64,000 nt of DNA from Profundibacter sp965277155 (lineage in GTDB: Bacteria; Pseudomonadota; Alphaproteobacteria; Rhodobacterales; Rhodobacteraceae), in NCBI RefSeq assembly GCF_965277155.1, contig NZ_CBDIBV010000010.1, positions 496,001 through 560,000 on the forward strand. The letters are read 5' to 3'. How positions within the stretch are numbered: position 1 is the stretch's first letter; each line of letters opens with the position of its first letter. Positions 24,762-33,522 of the stretch are shown here, piece by piece. Made by a program: the position numbers and the translations under genes. Under the pieces are notes generated by a model. It was not told the DNA's origin, made no database searches, and saw only the letters and a list, made by a program, of their open reading frames with translations.

Positions 24762-25154
24762 CCGGCCATAGCGCAGGCGGCCAAACAGGGTAACGCGGCT
24801 GCCCTGTTCGTTCTGCGTCACTGTCACCGTGGTATAATCGGGAAAGCCGAATACCAATGAGCGGGTCACATAAGTAATCATCCCTTCCTCGGCACTGCCC
24901 GCCAGATATTTGGTGCGCGGAGTTGACAAGATAACCTGTTGTACCATTTGCCACATCTGCGGCGGCCGCATGTTAAAATCGGCCACAAACAGCGCAGCCC
25001 CTGTACCGATCACCGGCGCATCCGGTGTGGCCCCTGTTGGCGGGGTCACATGCACCTGTGCCACATCATCAGGGGCCAGCCGGATATAAACCAGCCCCGA
25101 AACGGCAATCAACAACAACAACCAAGCAGTATTCACAACGGCCTTGCGGATCAT
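24687..25154 (-). CDS. DUF1499 domain protein
   Basis: The start ATG 25154 (MIRKAVVNTAWLLLLIAVSG) gives 155 aa with an N-terminal membrane anchor (residues 9-27). The following periplasmic domain has the DUF1499 strands TYVTRSLVFGFPDYTTVTVT and SRVTLFGRLRYGRSDFGVN. The function of the family is unknown. Its start overlaps the stop of the agmatinase gene upstream on the same strand (25151-25154), suggesting one transcript. Its 3' end overlaps the convergent secreted-protein gene by 75 bp. Confidence 0.82.
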   Translation of the reverse strand: MIRKAVVNTAWLLLLIAVSGLVYIRLAPDDVAQVHVTPPTGATPDAPVIGTGAALFVADFNMRPPQMWQMVQQVILSTPRTKYLAGSAEEGMITYVTRSLVFGFPDYTTVTVTQNEQGSRVTLFGRLRYGRSDFGVNAKRLRSWVKALKTLDQAG

Positions 25155-26118
25155 CCCCTTGCCCTCTTGTTCCAGGCCCACAGGCACATCAGTTCCGTGG
25201 CCACATGCGCCCCCGCAATCGCGGTCGCCCCTGTGGTGTCATAGGGCGGCGATACTTCGACCACATCACCGCCCACCATGTTGATCCCCGCCAGATCGCG
25301 CAGGATGATAGATGCCTGCGCACTGCTCAGACCACCCCAGACGGGCGTGCCTGTTCCCGGCGCAAAGGCAGGGTCCAGACAGTCGATATCAAAGGTAAGG
25401 TATGTCTGGTAATCCCCTAATATTGTTCTGATTTTCTGCGCTGCGGCTTGTGGTCCAATGCTATGCACCTCGCGCGCATCTATGATGTTCACGCCCAAGG
25501 TATCCTCGTTGGTGGTGCGGATGCCCACCTGAACCGACCGCTTGGGGTCCACCAGCCCTTCTTTCACCGTCTTGTAGAACATCGTGCCATGATCGACACG
25601 GGACATGTCGTCATCTTTCCATGTGTCGGTATGGGCATCGAATTGCAGCAACGAAAGCGGCCCGAACTTCGCCGCATAAGCCCTTAATATCGGGAAGGAA
25701 ATATAGTGATCCCCGCCCAGACAGAGCGACGCGGCGCCAGCCTCGAGTATCCCGTGACATGCGCGGTCAGGGCCGCCGGAAACGCCGGAATATTGGCATA
25801 GTCAAACGCCAGATCGCCGCAATCGACCACATTGTATTCGCTGACCGGATCAATATCCCAGCCATAGGGCGAATCGGGGGCCTGCAAGGCGCTGGCCTCG
25901 CGGATCGCCCGTGGCCCCAGCCGTGTGCCGGGCCGGTTGGTGACGGCCTGATCAAACGGCACACCGGTGACGGCCAGATCAACCCCCGTCAGATCCTTGG
26001 TATAGCTGCGGCGCAGAAACGATGTGACCCCGCCAAAGGTGTTTTCAAACGACGGCCCCTTGTGCCGCCCCGGCGCAATCGCCGTATCCACCTGATGTTT
26101 CGCGTCTTCCAATGCCAT
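25151..26118 (-). pseudogene. speB: Agmatinase/ureohydrolase gene with a frameshift
   Basis: The 5' part (from ATG 26118) encodes MALEDAKHQVDTAIAPGRHK, GVPFDQAVTNRPGTRLGPRA and VDCGDLAFDY, then drifts out of frame near 25750. One missing base after CACG (GTCACGGGATACTC) separates it from the second frame. That frame carries the GGDHYISFP segment (before the first ATG of the downstream piece), the Mn-binding motifs FDAHTDTW and FDIDCLDPAFAPGTGTP, and the C-terminus. The repaired length is about 322 aa. The enzyme family hydrolyses agmatine (or related guanidino compounds) to urea and putrescine. An M20 amidohydrolase follows upstream on the same strand, 1 bp apart. Confidence 0.87.
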
Positions 26119-26119
26119 G

Positions 26120-27289
26120 TTACGCCCCCTTTACCGGCTGGCGTGTCTCCACCATGCGGGCAAAGAATGACGCACCAATCGGGGAAATCTCGTCGTTGAA
26201 ATTATAACCGGTGTTATGCACCCCCGGCCCCTCGCCCTGCCCTAAAAACAGATAGGCCCCGGGACGACGTTCCAGCATATAGGAAAAATCCTCGGCCCCC
26301 ATTTCAGGCTGCTGGTCGGCCACCACATTGTCGACACCCGATATTTCCGTCGCCACCTTTGCCGCCACAGCCACCTTTTCGGCATCATTCACCGTGGCGG
26401 GATAGCCGATGTTATAGGTCAGCGAAACCTCGACATCATAAGCCGCCGCCACGCCTGCGCAAATCGCCTTCAGGCGCTTTTGCACCATCGCCTGCACATC
26501 CTTTTCAAAAGTGCGTACCGTGCCGCCGACAAAGGCCACCTCGTGGATGATATTATCCGCACTGCCGGTGTGAATTTGCGTCACCGACACCACCAGTTCC
26601 TTGCGGGTATCCAGATTGCGGCTGACGATGGTCTGGATCGCATTCGCCACCGCCACAGCCGCCACCACCGGATCGCGCGTGTCCTGCGGATAGGCACCAT
26701 GCCCGCCCAATCCCTTGATATTAATCTCGAAATCATCCACCGCCGCCATGATCGGACCGGGCGTGGTGGAAAACTGTCCCAGCGGCAGTTCGGGGATATT
26801 GTGCAGGGCGTAAACCTCGCCAATCTCGAATTTCTCCATGATGCCTTCGTCACACATCACCTCGCCGCCGCCGCCGCCCTCTTCGGCAGGCTGGAAAATC
26901 AGTGCCACGCGACCAGAAAAATTGCGTGTCTCGGCCAGATAGCGCGCCGCGCCCAGCAACATCGTGGTGTGCCCGTCATGGCCACAGGCGTGCATCCGGC
27001 CATCGACCTTCGAGGCATAGTCCAGCCCCGTTTCCTCGGGCATCGGCAGCGCATCCATATCGGCCCGCAGACCAATCGTCGGCCCCTCTCCCTGCCCGTT
27101 GATGATCGCCACAAGACCCGTGGTCGCGATCCCCTCGTGAACCTCGTCCACCCCGAATTCGCGCAGCCGCTCGACCACAAAGCGCGCCGTTTCATGGCAT
27201 TCAAACCCCAGTTCGGGGTTTTCATGCAGATGCCGCCGCCAGCCTTGCATGTCCTTGGTAAATTCCGCGATCCGGTTGACGATGGGCAT
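26120..27289 (-). CDS. M20-family amidohydrolase (hippurate hydrolase-like)
   Basis: The start ATG 27289 (MPIVNRIAEFTKDMQGWRRH) gives 389 aa, the usual M20D length. Metal and active-site motifs include RRHLHENPELGFE, GLRADMDALPM, MHACGHDGHTTMLLGAA and the Glu pair in QPAEEGGGGG, with the dimerisation lid domain between. The family removes acyl groups from amino acids in the cytosol. It probably shares a transcript with the agmatinase and DUF1499 genes, pointing to amino-acid or amide nitrogen use. The exact substrate cannot be read from sequence. Confidence 0.9.
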   Translation of the reverse strand: MPIVNRIAEFTKDMQGWRRHLHENPELGFECHETARFVVERLREFGVDEVHEGIATTGLVAIINGQGEGPTIGLRADMDALPMPEETGLDYASKVDGRMHACGHDGHTTMLLGAARYLAETRNFSGRVALIFQPAEEGGGGGEVMCDEGIMEKFEIGEVYALHNIPELPLGQFSTTPGPIMAAVDDFEINIKGLGGHGAYPQDTRDPVVAAVAVANAIQTIVSRNLDTRKELVVSVTQIHTGSADNIIHEVAFVGGTVRTFEKDVQAMVQKRLKAICAGVAAAYDVEVSLTYNIGYPATVNDAEKVAVAAKVATEISGVDNVVADQQPEMGAEDFSYMLERRPGAYLFLGQGEGPGVHNTGYNFNDEISPIGASFFARMVETRQPVKGA

Positions 27290-27356
27290 TGCTGGACTCC
27301 TTGCCATTCCTGGTGTGTAACTGACGCACAGTTTCCCCAGATTTGGCGACAGCGCA

Positions 27357-28166
27357 ATGAAAAACGATGACCTGATCCATAACCCCGATGGCGGCCTGCC
27401 CCGCCTGCTGGAAATCATGCGCCGGTTGCGTGATCCGAAAACCGGCTGCCCGTGGGATATTGAACAGGATTTCGCCTCTATCGCCCCCTATACGATTGAA
27501 GAAGCCTATGAGGTCGCCGATGCAATCGAACGCGGCGACATGGCCGATCTTGAGGGCGAGTTGGGCGATCTGCTGCTGCAAACGGTCTATCACACAGCGA
27601 TGGGCGAAGAAGCGGGGCATTTCACCTTTGAAACTGTCACCCGCGCCATTGCCGACAAAATGGTCGCCCGCCATCCGCATGTGTTTGGCGATGAAAGCCG
27701 CGATAAATCCGCCGAACAGCAAACCGCTGACTGGGAGGCAATCAAAGCCAAAGAGCGCGCCGGAAAGGCCGAAGGTGGCACGCTGGACGGTGTTGCCATC
27801 GGCCTGCCCGCCCTGTTGCGTGCGCTGAAACTGCAAAAACGCGCCGCCCGTGTCGGGTTCGACTGGCCCAGCACCACCGAAGTGCTGGACAAAATCGTTG
27901 AAGAATCCCGTGAATTGGTCGAAGCCAAGGAAACTCTGCCCCAGGACAAGATCGAGGAAGAATACGGCGATCTGTTGTTCGTGATGGCCAACCTTGGCCG
28001 CCATTTGGGCCTTGACCCCGAAGCCGCCTTGCGCGCCGCCAATGCCAAATTCACCCGCCGATTCGAGGCGGTCGAATCTAAACTGGCCGAACGCGGCAAA
28101 ACCCTGTCCCAATCCGATCTGGCCGAAATGGACGCGCTGTGGGATCAGGTCAAAACCGAAGAATAA
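27357..28166 (+). CDS. mazG: Nucleoside triphosphate pyrophosphohydrolase
   Basis: This 269-aa protein starts MKNDDLIHNPDGGLPRLLEI. Two MazG repeats are visible. The first has CPWDIEQDFASIAPYTIEEAYEV and the acidic ELGDLLLQTVYH metal site. The second has KIVEESRELVEAKE and EEEYGDLLFVMANLGRH. The enzyme converts NTPs, including damaged ones, to NMP and PPi. It is divergent from the M20 gene with 67 bp between starts. The stop is followed at once by a dispersed repeat. Confidence 0.95.
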   Translation: MKNDDLIHNPDGGLPRLLEIMRRLRDPKTGCPWDIEQDFASIAPYTIEEAYEVADAIERGDMADLEGELGDLLLQTVYHTAMGEEAGHFTFETVTRAIADKMVARHPHVFGDESRDKSAEQQTADWEAIKAKERAGKAEGGTLDGVAIGLPALLRALKLQKRAARVGFDWPSTTEVLDKIVEESRELVEAKETLPQDKIEEEYGDLLFVMANLGRHLGLDPEAALRAANAKFTRRFEAVESKLAERGKTLSQSDLAEMDALWDQVKTEE

Positions 28167-28208
28167 CCTCATTATCGTTCTTTAAATATCCCCCGCGCGG
28201 CAGCGCAT
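28167..28208 (-). repeat. Short dispersed repeat, copy 2 (after mazG)
   Basis: Read on the minus strand it gives ATGCGCTGCCGCGCGGGGGA and then continues to AACGATAATGAGG, matching copy 1 at 20804-20844. It begins one base after the mazG stop, in opposite orientation to the gene, while copy 1 is in the same orientation as pdxA. Confidence 0.7.
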
Positions 28209-28230
28209 GAAAGTTATCTTACTTTTTTAA

Positions 28231-28266
28231 TCAGGTATTGACCTGACGGTTTTACTCGGGTTTATA
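28231..28266 (+). promoter_or_regulatory. Promoter with overlapping palindromic operator of the iron-binding protein gene
   Basis: A -35 element TTGACC (28238-28243), a 17-bp spacer and a -10 element TTTATA (28261-28266) precede the start codon by 26 bp. The -35 is embedded in a perfect inverted repeat, TCAGGTATTGACCTGA (28231-28246), placed where a repressor would block RNA polymerase. Iron control would fit the gene downstream, but the motif is not assigned to a known regulator. Confidence 0.6.
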
Positions 28267-28292
28267 GACACCATCAACCAACGGAGATTCCC

Positions 28293-29294
28293 ATGTTCAA
28301 AACCCTGCGCACCGCCCTGCTGGCCTCCCTTGCTCTGACAACGCCCGCCCTGGCCGAGGTCAACATCTATTCCTACCGCCAGCCAGAACTGATCCAGCCG
28401 CTGATGGACAGGTTCACCCAAGAAACCGGCATCCCCGTCAACATCGCCTTTCTGAAAAAGGGCATGATCGAAAAACTGCGGGCAGAGGGCAAACGCTCGC
28501 CCGCCGATCTGATCTTTACCGTCGATATCGCCCGCCTCTCGGCTGTGGTAAATGCCGACCTGACCCAGCCGGTAACCTCCGACACCCTGACCGCCAACAT
28601 CCCTGCCGACCTGCGCGACCCAGATAACCAGTGGTTCGGCCTGACCACCCGCGCCCGCGTGGTGTTCGCCTCGAAAGACCGCGCACCAGAAGGGGTTGCC
28701 ACCTATGACGAACTGGCCGATCCCAAATGGAATGGCCGCATCTGCACCCGTTCGGGCACCCACGCCTATACCGTAGCGCTGGTCTCGGCCGCGATCTATC
28801 ACATGGGCGAAGAGGGTGCGAAAACCTGGCTGCAAGGGGTCAAGGCCAACCTGGCCCGCAAACCCCAGGGTAACGACCGCGCACAGGTCAAGGCGGTCTG
28901 GGCCGGTGAATGCGACATCGCCCTTGGCAACACCTATTACATGGGCAAAATGCTGAACAATCCCGAACAGGTACCGTGGGCCGAAAGCGTCAATGTAGTC
29001 TTTCCGGTGTTCAAGAATGGCGGCACCCATGTGAATGTCTCGGGCATGGCACTGGCCAAATTCGCCCCACACAGGGACGACGCGATCAGGTTGATGGAAT
29101 TCCTTGCCAGCCCCGAAGCGCAGGAAATCTATGCCGAACAGAACTTCGAATACCCCGTAGCACCCGGCACCAAGCCCAGCGAACTGGTTGCCAGCTGGGG
29201 CACCTTCACCCCCGATCCCGTCAACCTTATGGAAATCGCCAAACTGCGCCCCGCAGCTCTGCGGATCATCCAAGAAGTCGATTTCGACGGCTAA
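28293..29294 (+). CDS. Iron(III) ABC transporter substrate-binding protein (FbpA/FutA type)
   Basis: This 333-aa protein has a signal peptide (MFKTLRTALLASLALTTPALA, cut before EVNIYS). It is a class II periplasmic binding fold with the N-terminal NIYSYRQPELIQPLMDRF strand, EKLRAEGKRSPADLIFTVD, and the paired Tyr ligand motif GNTYYMGKML that binds ferric iron in the FbpA family. No permease or ATPase genes follow, so it must work with a transporter encoded elsewhere. It has its own promoter with a palindromic operator. Confidence 0.93.
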   Translation: MFKTLRTALLASLALTTPALAEVNIYSYRQPELIQPLMDRFTQETGIPVNIAFLKKGMIEKLRAEGKRSPADLIFTVDIARLSAVVNADLTQPVTSDTLTANIPADLRDPDNQWFGLTTRARVVFASKDRAPEGVATYDELADPKWNGRICTRSGTHAYTVALVSAAIYHMGEEGAKTWLQGVKANLARKPQGNDRAQVKAVWAGECDIALGNTYYMGKMLNNPEQVPWAESVNVVFPVFKNGGTHVNVSGMALAKFAPHRDDAIRLMEFLASPEAQEIYAEQNFEYPVAPGTKPSELVASWGTFTPDPVNLMEIAKLRPAALRIIQEVDFDG

Positions 29295-29461
29295 TTTCCC
29301 CCTTCTTCTTTTCTAAAATACCTGCGCCGCAGGCCCACGCCGTCCCCGTCAGGGGGCGGCACTTTGGGTGACGCACCAAAGGCGCGGCACAACCGCATTG
29401 CAGGGCTGGACAAGCCGTCAATCCCCCAGCATTGTGCCCCTGAACGACAGGAGCCTTCACC

Positions 29462-30406
29462 ATGACCACCCCGCGCAAAATCATCATCGACACCGACCCC
29501 GGACAGGACGACGCCGTCGCCATCCTGTTAGCCCTTGCCAGCCCCGGGGACATCGAGGTGATCGGCATCACCGCCGTTGCCGGCAATGTGCCCCTGCCTC
29601 TGACCCACAAAAACGCCCGTATCATCTGCGAACTGGCGGGCAAAACCGATATCCCCGTCTATGCCGGATGCGACCGCCCGCTGGCGCACACTCTGGTCAC
29701 CGCTGAACACGTGCACGGCAAAACCGGCCTTGACGGTCCAAACCTGCCCGACCCGCAAATGCCGCTCACCGATGGCCACGCAGTGGACTACATCATAGAC
29801 ACCCTGCGCCGTGAACCCGCCGGCACCATCACCCTCTGCCCGATCGGCCCGCTGACCAACATCGCCACGGCCTTTCAAAAGTCCCCCGACATCGTTGAAA
29901 AGGTGCAGGAAATCATCCTGATGGGCGGCGCTTATTTCGAAGTGGGCAACGTCACCCCGGCCGCCGAATTCAACATCTATGTCGATCCCGAGGCCGCCGA
30001 CATTGTATTCAAGTCAGGCGCCCCCATCGTCGTGATGCCGCTGGACGTCACCCACAAGGCGCTAGTCACAAAGGAACGCAACGACGCCTTTCGCGACATC
30101 GGCACCCCCGTCGGCATTGCCGTGGCCAAAATGACCGAATTCTTCGAGCGGTTCGACAAGGAAAAATACGGCTCGGAAGGGGCCCCGCTGCATGACCCCT
30201 GCGTCACTGCCTATCTGATCAAACCCGAGCTGTTCAAAGGCCGCCATGTGAACGTGGAAATCGAAACCACCTCGACCCTGACCCGCGGCATGACCGTGGC
30301 CGACTGGTGGGACGTCACCGATCGCCCTGCAAACGCATTATTCATTGGCGATGTGGATGCCGACGGTTTCTTTACCCTGCTGACCGAAAGGTTGGCGCGA
30401 CTCTAA
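29462..30406 (+). CDS. Inosine-uridine preferring nucleoside hydrolase
   Basis: This 314-aa protein starts MTTPRKIIIDTDPGQDDAVA, containing the Ca-binding DTDPGQDD motif of the IUNH family. Further family marks are GCDRPL, HGKTGLDG, the catalytic ILMGGAYFEVGN region with the later His in GAPLHDPC (active-site His 241-type), and PAAEFNIYVDPEAA. It splits the N-glycosidic bond of ribonucleosides for salvage. It stands alone; the 167-bp gap from the iron-binding gene holds GC-rich imperfect repeats but no clear terminator. Confidence 0.95.
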   Translation: MTTPRKIIIDTDPGQDDAVAILLALASPGDIEVIGITAVAGNVPLPLTHKNARIICELAGKTDIPVYAGCDRPLAHTLVTAEHVHGKTGLDGPNLPDPQMPLTDGHAVDYIIDTLRREPAGTITLCPIGPLTNIATAFQKSPDIVEKVQEIILMGGAYFEVGNVTPAAEFNIYVDPEAADIVFKSGAPIVVMPLDVTHKALVTKERNDAFRDIGTPVGIAVAKMTEFFERFDKEKYGSEGAPLHDPCVTAYLIKPELFKGRHVNVEIETTSTLTRGMTVADWWDVTDRPANALFIGDVDADGFFTLLTERLARL

Positions 30407-30773
30407 CCAAGGCTGTATCCGGCGCTGCGCACTGTTAGTAGCTGTCAAATTGCATTCCAATAGTTTTCCGGAAACTGCTTCCGATTAATGAAAATTTACA
30501 AGCCAACACCGCATACCTAATAGTGAAAACAGGTGTGCGGTGGAGCCTTTTTTGCACCTTCCGACGTGTGGTTCGGAAAACGGGTTTTGGGTTATCAAAT
30601 AGGTGTTGTGACGTAGTATGCTTAAAGAGAGCTGCCAGTGTGGTTTGTGCAGTGACACCGACTTCCCGCTACGGGCCTGCTTTCTATCCACATTAAGCAA
30701 ATCCAAATGTTCCACCGCCACCGCCCCTCCCCTTTCCCGTGCCGTATTAATTGCGTAAACAAGGGTAAAGCCA
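30407..30773. other. 367-bp intergenic stretch without a supported gene
   Basis: The segment is AT-richer than the flanking genes and contains no open frame with protein-like composition. One short hairpin (TTCCGA 30559-30564 with TCGGAA 30573-30578) is seen, without a T-run. It probably includes the promoter of the following gene, but I cannot place it with confidence. Confidence 0.4.
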
Positions 30774-31202
30774 ATGTTTTCACAAGCATCCCTACAACAG
30801 GTTTTCTCGCAATTACCCGATGCGCTTTCATATTTCCTGCTGGCCGTTTTGATCCTGGCCTTTCTGCTGCTTATCCTTAAGAGAACCGGCAACAGGCATA
30901 AATTTGTCATTCAGCGAAAACGCATCACCTCACCACTTCACGACGGCCTGATCATTGCAAAAGTGAAATACAAACGCCGCAGCGCGCGTTTTCCCTTTCG
31001 AATTCTGCTTTTGGCAATCATTGCATTCTGGATCTTCAAAGGTGCCATGCTTTCTTTTCTTGGCCCAACGACATATCAATTGCGTATTGACAAACTGGCG
31101 AATGGAACGTCCTTTGAACGCTTCGGGGCCTTGTTTATGGCTGATGATGCGCTAACACGCTTTATCGCCAAACAAATCCCGACAGGCAAAAATAGTAAGT
31201 AG
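30774..31202 (+). CDS. Small two-TM membrane protein of unknown function
   Basis: The protein has 142 aa. Hydrophobic segments are at about residues 18-36 (ALSYFLLAVLILAFLLLILK) and 76-96 (FPFRILLLAIIAFWIFKGAM), with a basic loop between them (KRTGNRHKFVIQRKRI, KVKYKRRSARF) that would lie in the cytoplasm. The C-terminal 45 residues (LRIDKLANGTSFERFGALFM) would be periplasmic. No family is recognised. It lies 41 bp before a LysR-type gene on the same strand, and both are less GC-rich than the surrounding genes. Confidence 0.6.
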   Translation: MFSQASLQQVFSQLPDALSYFLLAVLILAFLLLILKRTGNRHKFVIQRKRITSPLHDGLIIAKVKYKRRSARFPFRILLLAIIAFWIFKGAMLSFLGPTTYQLRIDKLANGTSFERFGALFMADDALTRFIAKQIPTGKNSK

Positions 31203-31243
31203 TTGGACGCGCAAGATTAACTTAGTAACCAAACTGTCACCCC

Positions 31244-32137
31244 ATGCTTGATAAACGGGTTCTTACATTTATCAGGATTTACGAATGTGGCTCCCTTACT
31301 GCCGCAGCCACGTCTTTGCGCCTGTCAGTCTCGGTTGTCGGAAACCACCTGCAACATCTGGAAAATGAATTGGGGATCAAATTGATCCTGCGCACAACCC
31401 GCAAGTTGATGCCGACCAGTGCTGGGGCCACCTTTTACCAAGCCTGCAAACGGCTAGAAAAAGAGGCCAGCCATGCCCTTGAAGAACTGTCCAAGGAGGC
31501 AATCGAGCCTTCGGGCCGGATCACCATTTCCGCCCCCAGCGGTTTGCTGGAACAGGCGGTAACTCCAATCATCAGCAATCTGGCCGAAAAGCACCCGAAA
31601 CTGAAACCCGCCTTCATCACACAGGACAACAGTTCAAAGATACTTCAGGATGACGTTGATATCGCGATTTCGGTTTGCGAGCTGAAAGACAGCGATCTGA
31701 AATCCTTCCGGATCGGTTCATTCCGCCGGATCCTTTGTGTTTCCCCGAACTACATAAAATCCCGCAAACACATGGATATGAACAACATCCCCCTTGAGGT
31801 TTTCCGAAATTGGGACCACTTGGCTCCGACATGGAAAGATCCGGTTTTCAACTATAATATGACCCATATTGAAACCGGCGATCCGTTGCAGTTCACGATT
31901 GAATCCACACGATTCACCAATACAACCCTTAGCGCCCATGCTTTGATCCTGAACAATGGCGGCATCGCCGCTTTGCCCGACTATGTTGTGAAGGACGACC
32001 TGAAAACCGGAAAACTTGTCCGGTTGCTGCCTGATTACCAGCTTACAAAAACGCCGGTCTATGCCTGCCACCCTTACGGCAACCAGATCCCCGCCCGTGT
32101 GCGGCTGTGTCTGGTGGCGCTGACGGGGTTGGTATAG
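31244..32137 (+). CDS. LysR-family transcriptional regulator
   Basis: This 297-aa protein has an N-terminal winged helix at about residues 1-60 (RVLTFIRIYECGSLTAAATS, LRLSVSVVGNHLQHLENELG, KLILRTTRKLMPTSAGATFY). It is followed by a periplasmic-binding-protein-like effector domain (GRITISAPSGLLEQAVTPII onward). It is full length and unbroken. The effector is unknown; the neighbouring small membrane protein upstream might be a partner. Its stop lies 6 bp before the left end of IS-A copy 2, so its original downstream context is lost. Confidence 0.9.
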   Translation: MLDKRVLTFIRIYECGSLTAAATSLRLSVSVVGNHLQHLENELGIKLILRTTRKLMPTSAGATFYQACKRLEKEASHALEELSKEAIEPSGRITISAPSGLLEQAVTPIISNLAEKHPKLKPAFITQDNSSKILQDDVDIAISVCELKDSDLKSFRIGSFRRILCVSPNYIKSRKHMDMNNIPLEVFRNWDHLAPTWKDPVFNYNMTHIETGDPLQFTIESTRFTNTTLSAHALILNNGGIAALPDYVVKDDLKTGKLVRLLPDYQLTKTPVYACHPYGNQIPARVRLCLVALTGLV

Positions 32138-32232
32138 ATTCTAGGGAACCTCTGTAAATTCCCGTTTTCGCCTTCTTCGCGGCGGGGTGGACGGTTTTTC
32201 GCCTGTCCCGCCTGATTGCTTCGGATCATAAA

Positions 32233-33456
32233 AAGACCTCTGCATAACATCGGGATTCCCCCGGGTTGGCCGTTTTGGTAAGCTAGCCGGGAAATCTCTG
32301 GGGTGAATAGATGGACCTTTTCCTGCACGAAGCGGCGGCACGGATCGGCGCGGATGACGTTCTGTCGAAGATCGACGCGCTGATGGATTGGAACTCGTTT
32401 TTGCCGATCCTGCGGCGCGGTCTGGGGCGCTCGGGGATCGGGCCTCAGGGCTATGATCCGCTGGTTCTGTTCAAGTGTCTTCTGGTTGGCCAGTGGCACG
32501 GGCTGAGCGACCCGAAGCTGGAGCGGGCCTTGAAGGTGCGGCTGGATTTCATGCTGTTCTGCGGGCTCGATCTGCACGCGTCGGTGCCGGATGAGACGAC
32601 CCACTGCCGGTTCCGCAATGCGCTGGTCCGGGGTGGCGTTTACGATGAGCTGCTGGCCGAGGTCTGCCGCCAGATCGAGGCGCATGGGCTGAAGCTGAAA
32701 GAGGCTGAGGCGGCGATCATTGATGCGACCCTGATCGCGGCGGCGGCGCGCCCGCGCACCCATATCGACGCCCCGCAGGACCGGGCAGAGGACGGGGCAA
32801 GGGAAGGGACGCCGGATGATCCGCCCGAGGTCTCACCCGACGGGGCACAGCTGCATTTCAGCGCCGACCCTGATGCCCGCTGGGTCAAGAAGGGCCGCAA
32901 GAGCACGCTCGGCTACAAGGGCTTTGCCCGCTGCGACGAAGAGGGCTTTATCGACAAGGTGCACACCACGCCCGCCAATGCCGCCGAAAGCCCCGAATTC
33001 GCCACCATGATCGCGGGCGCAAAGGCGCAGCGGGTGCTGGCCGACAAGGCCTATGCGAGCAAGGCCAACCGCCAGATGCTGCGCGGCAAATACCGCGACG
33101 GCATCCTGCGCAAGGCAGCGCGCGGCCGCCCCCTGCGGCAATCGGAGAAACGCTTCAACCGGCTGATTTCGAAACGCCGCTTCCGCATCGAGCAGACTTT
33201 CGGCACGATGAAACGCCTCTTCGGCCTGCAGCGGGCGAGATATTTCGGGCGCGCCAGGGTGCATGCCCAGATGGTCATGGCCGCCATCGCGCAAACCTGC
33301 TCAAGGCCGCAAACAGGATCACCCTCAACCCGCAAACCCCCGCAATCGCATAGCCCCAAACCCCGCCACCCGTCTGTCCGCCGGACCCGCAGGGGCGCAA
33401 GGTGGGCGGCCGAAATCTTGCTTCAACCGAAAGCCATGGCCTCATGCAGAGGTCTT
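32233..33456 (+). mobile_element. IS-B copy 1 (IS5-like, 1224 bp) inside IS-A copy 2
   Basis: It has inverted terminal repeats AAGACCTCTGCAT. It entered the 3' non-coding part of IS-A, duplicating TAAA (32229-32232 and 33457-33460) as judged against the four uninterrupted IS-A copies. It is one base shorter than IS-B copy 2 because of a deletion in the transposase gene. Confidence 0.92.
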
Positions 33457-33459
33457 TAA
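32311..33459 (+). pseudogene. IS-B transposase, C-terminus altered by a 1-bp deletion
   Basis: The frame equals the IS-B transposase at 47639-48682 up to ..MAAIAQ, where one A of the run CAAAAC is missing (near 33294). The last 20 or so native residues are thus replaced by a 59-residue unrelated tail that reads through the IS end to a stop at 33457-33459. The DDE motifs lie upstream of the lesion: IIDATLIAAAARPR, RVLADKAYASKANR and RFRIEQTFGTMKRL. Activity is uncertain. Confidence 0.85.
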
Positions 33460-33522
33460 ACCCATTTTCACCGGTTTCAAGCCGGTTTTGGGTATTTCAG
33501 GCACACCTCACCCCATGAACCC

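Noticed and set aside
30485..30910. 141-codon frame on the minus strand in the 30.4-30.9 kb gap
   Set aside because: Overlaps the start of the plus-strand membrane protein, has no ribosome site and an atypical composition.
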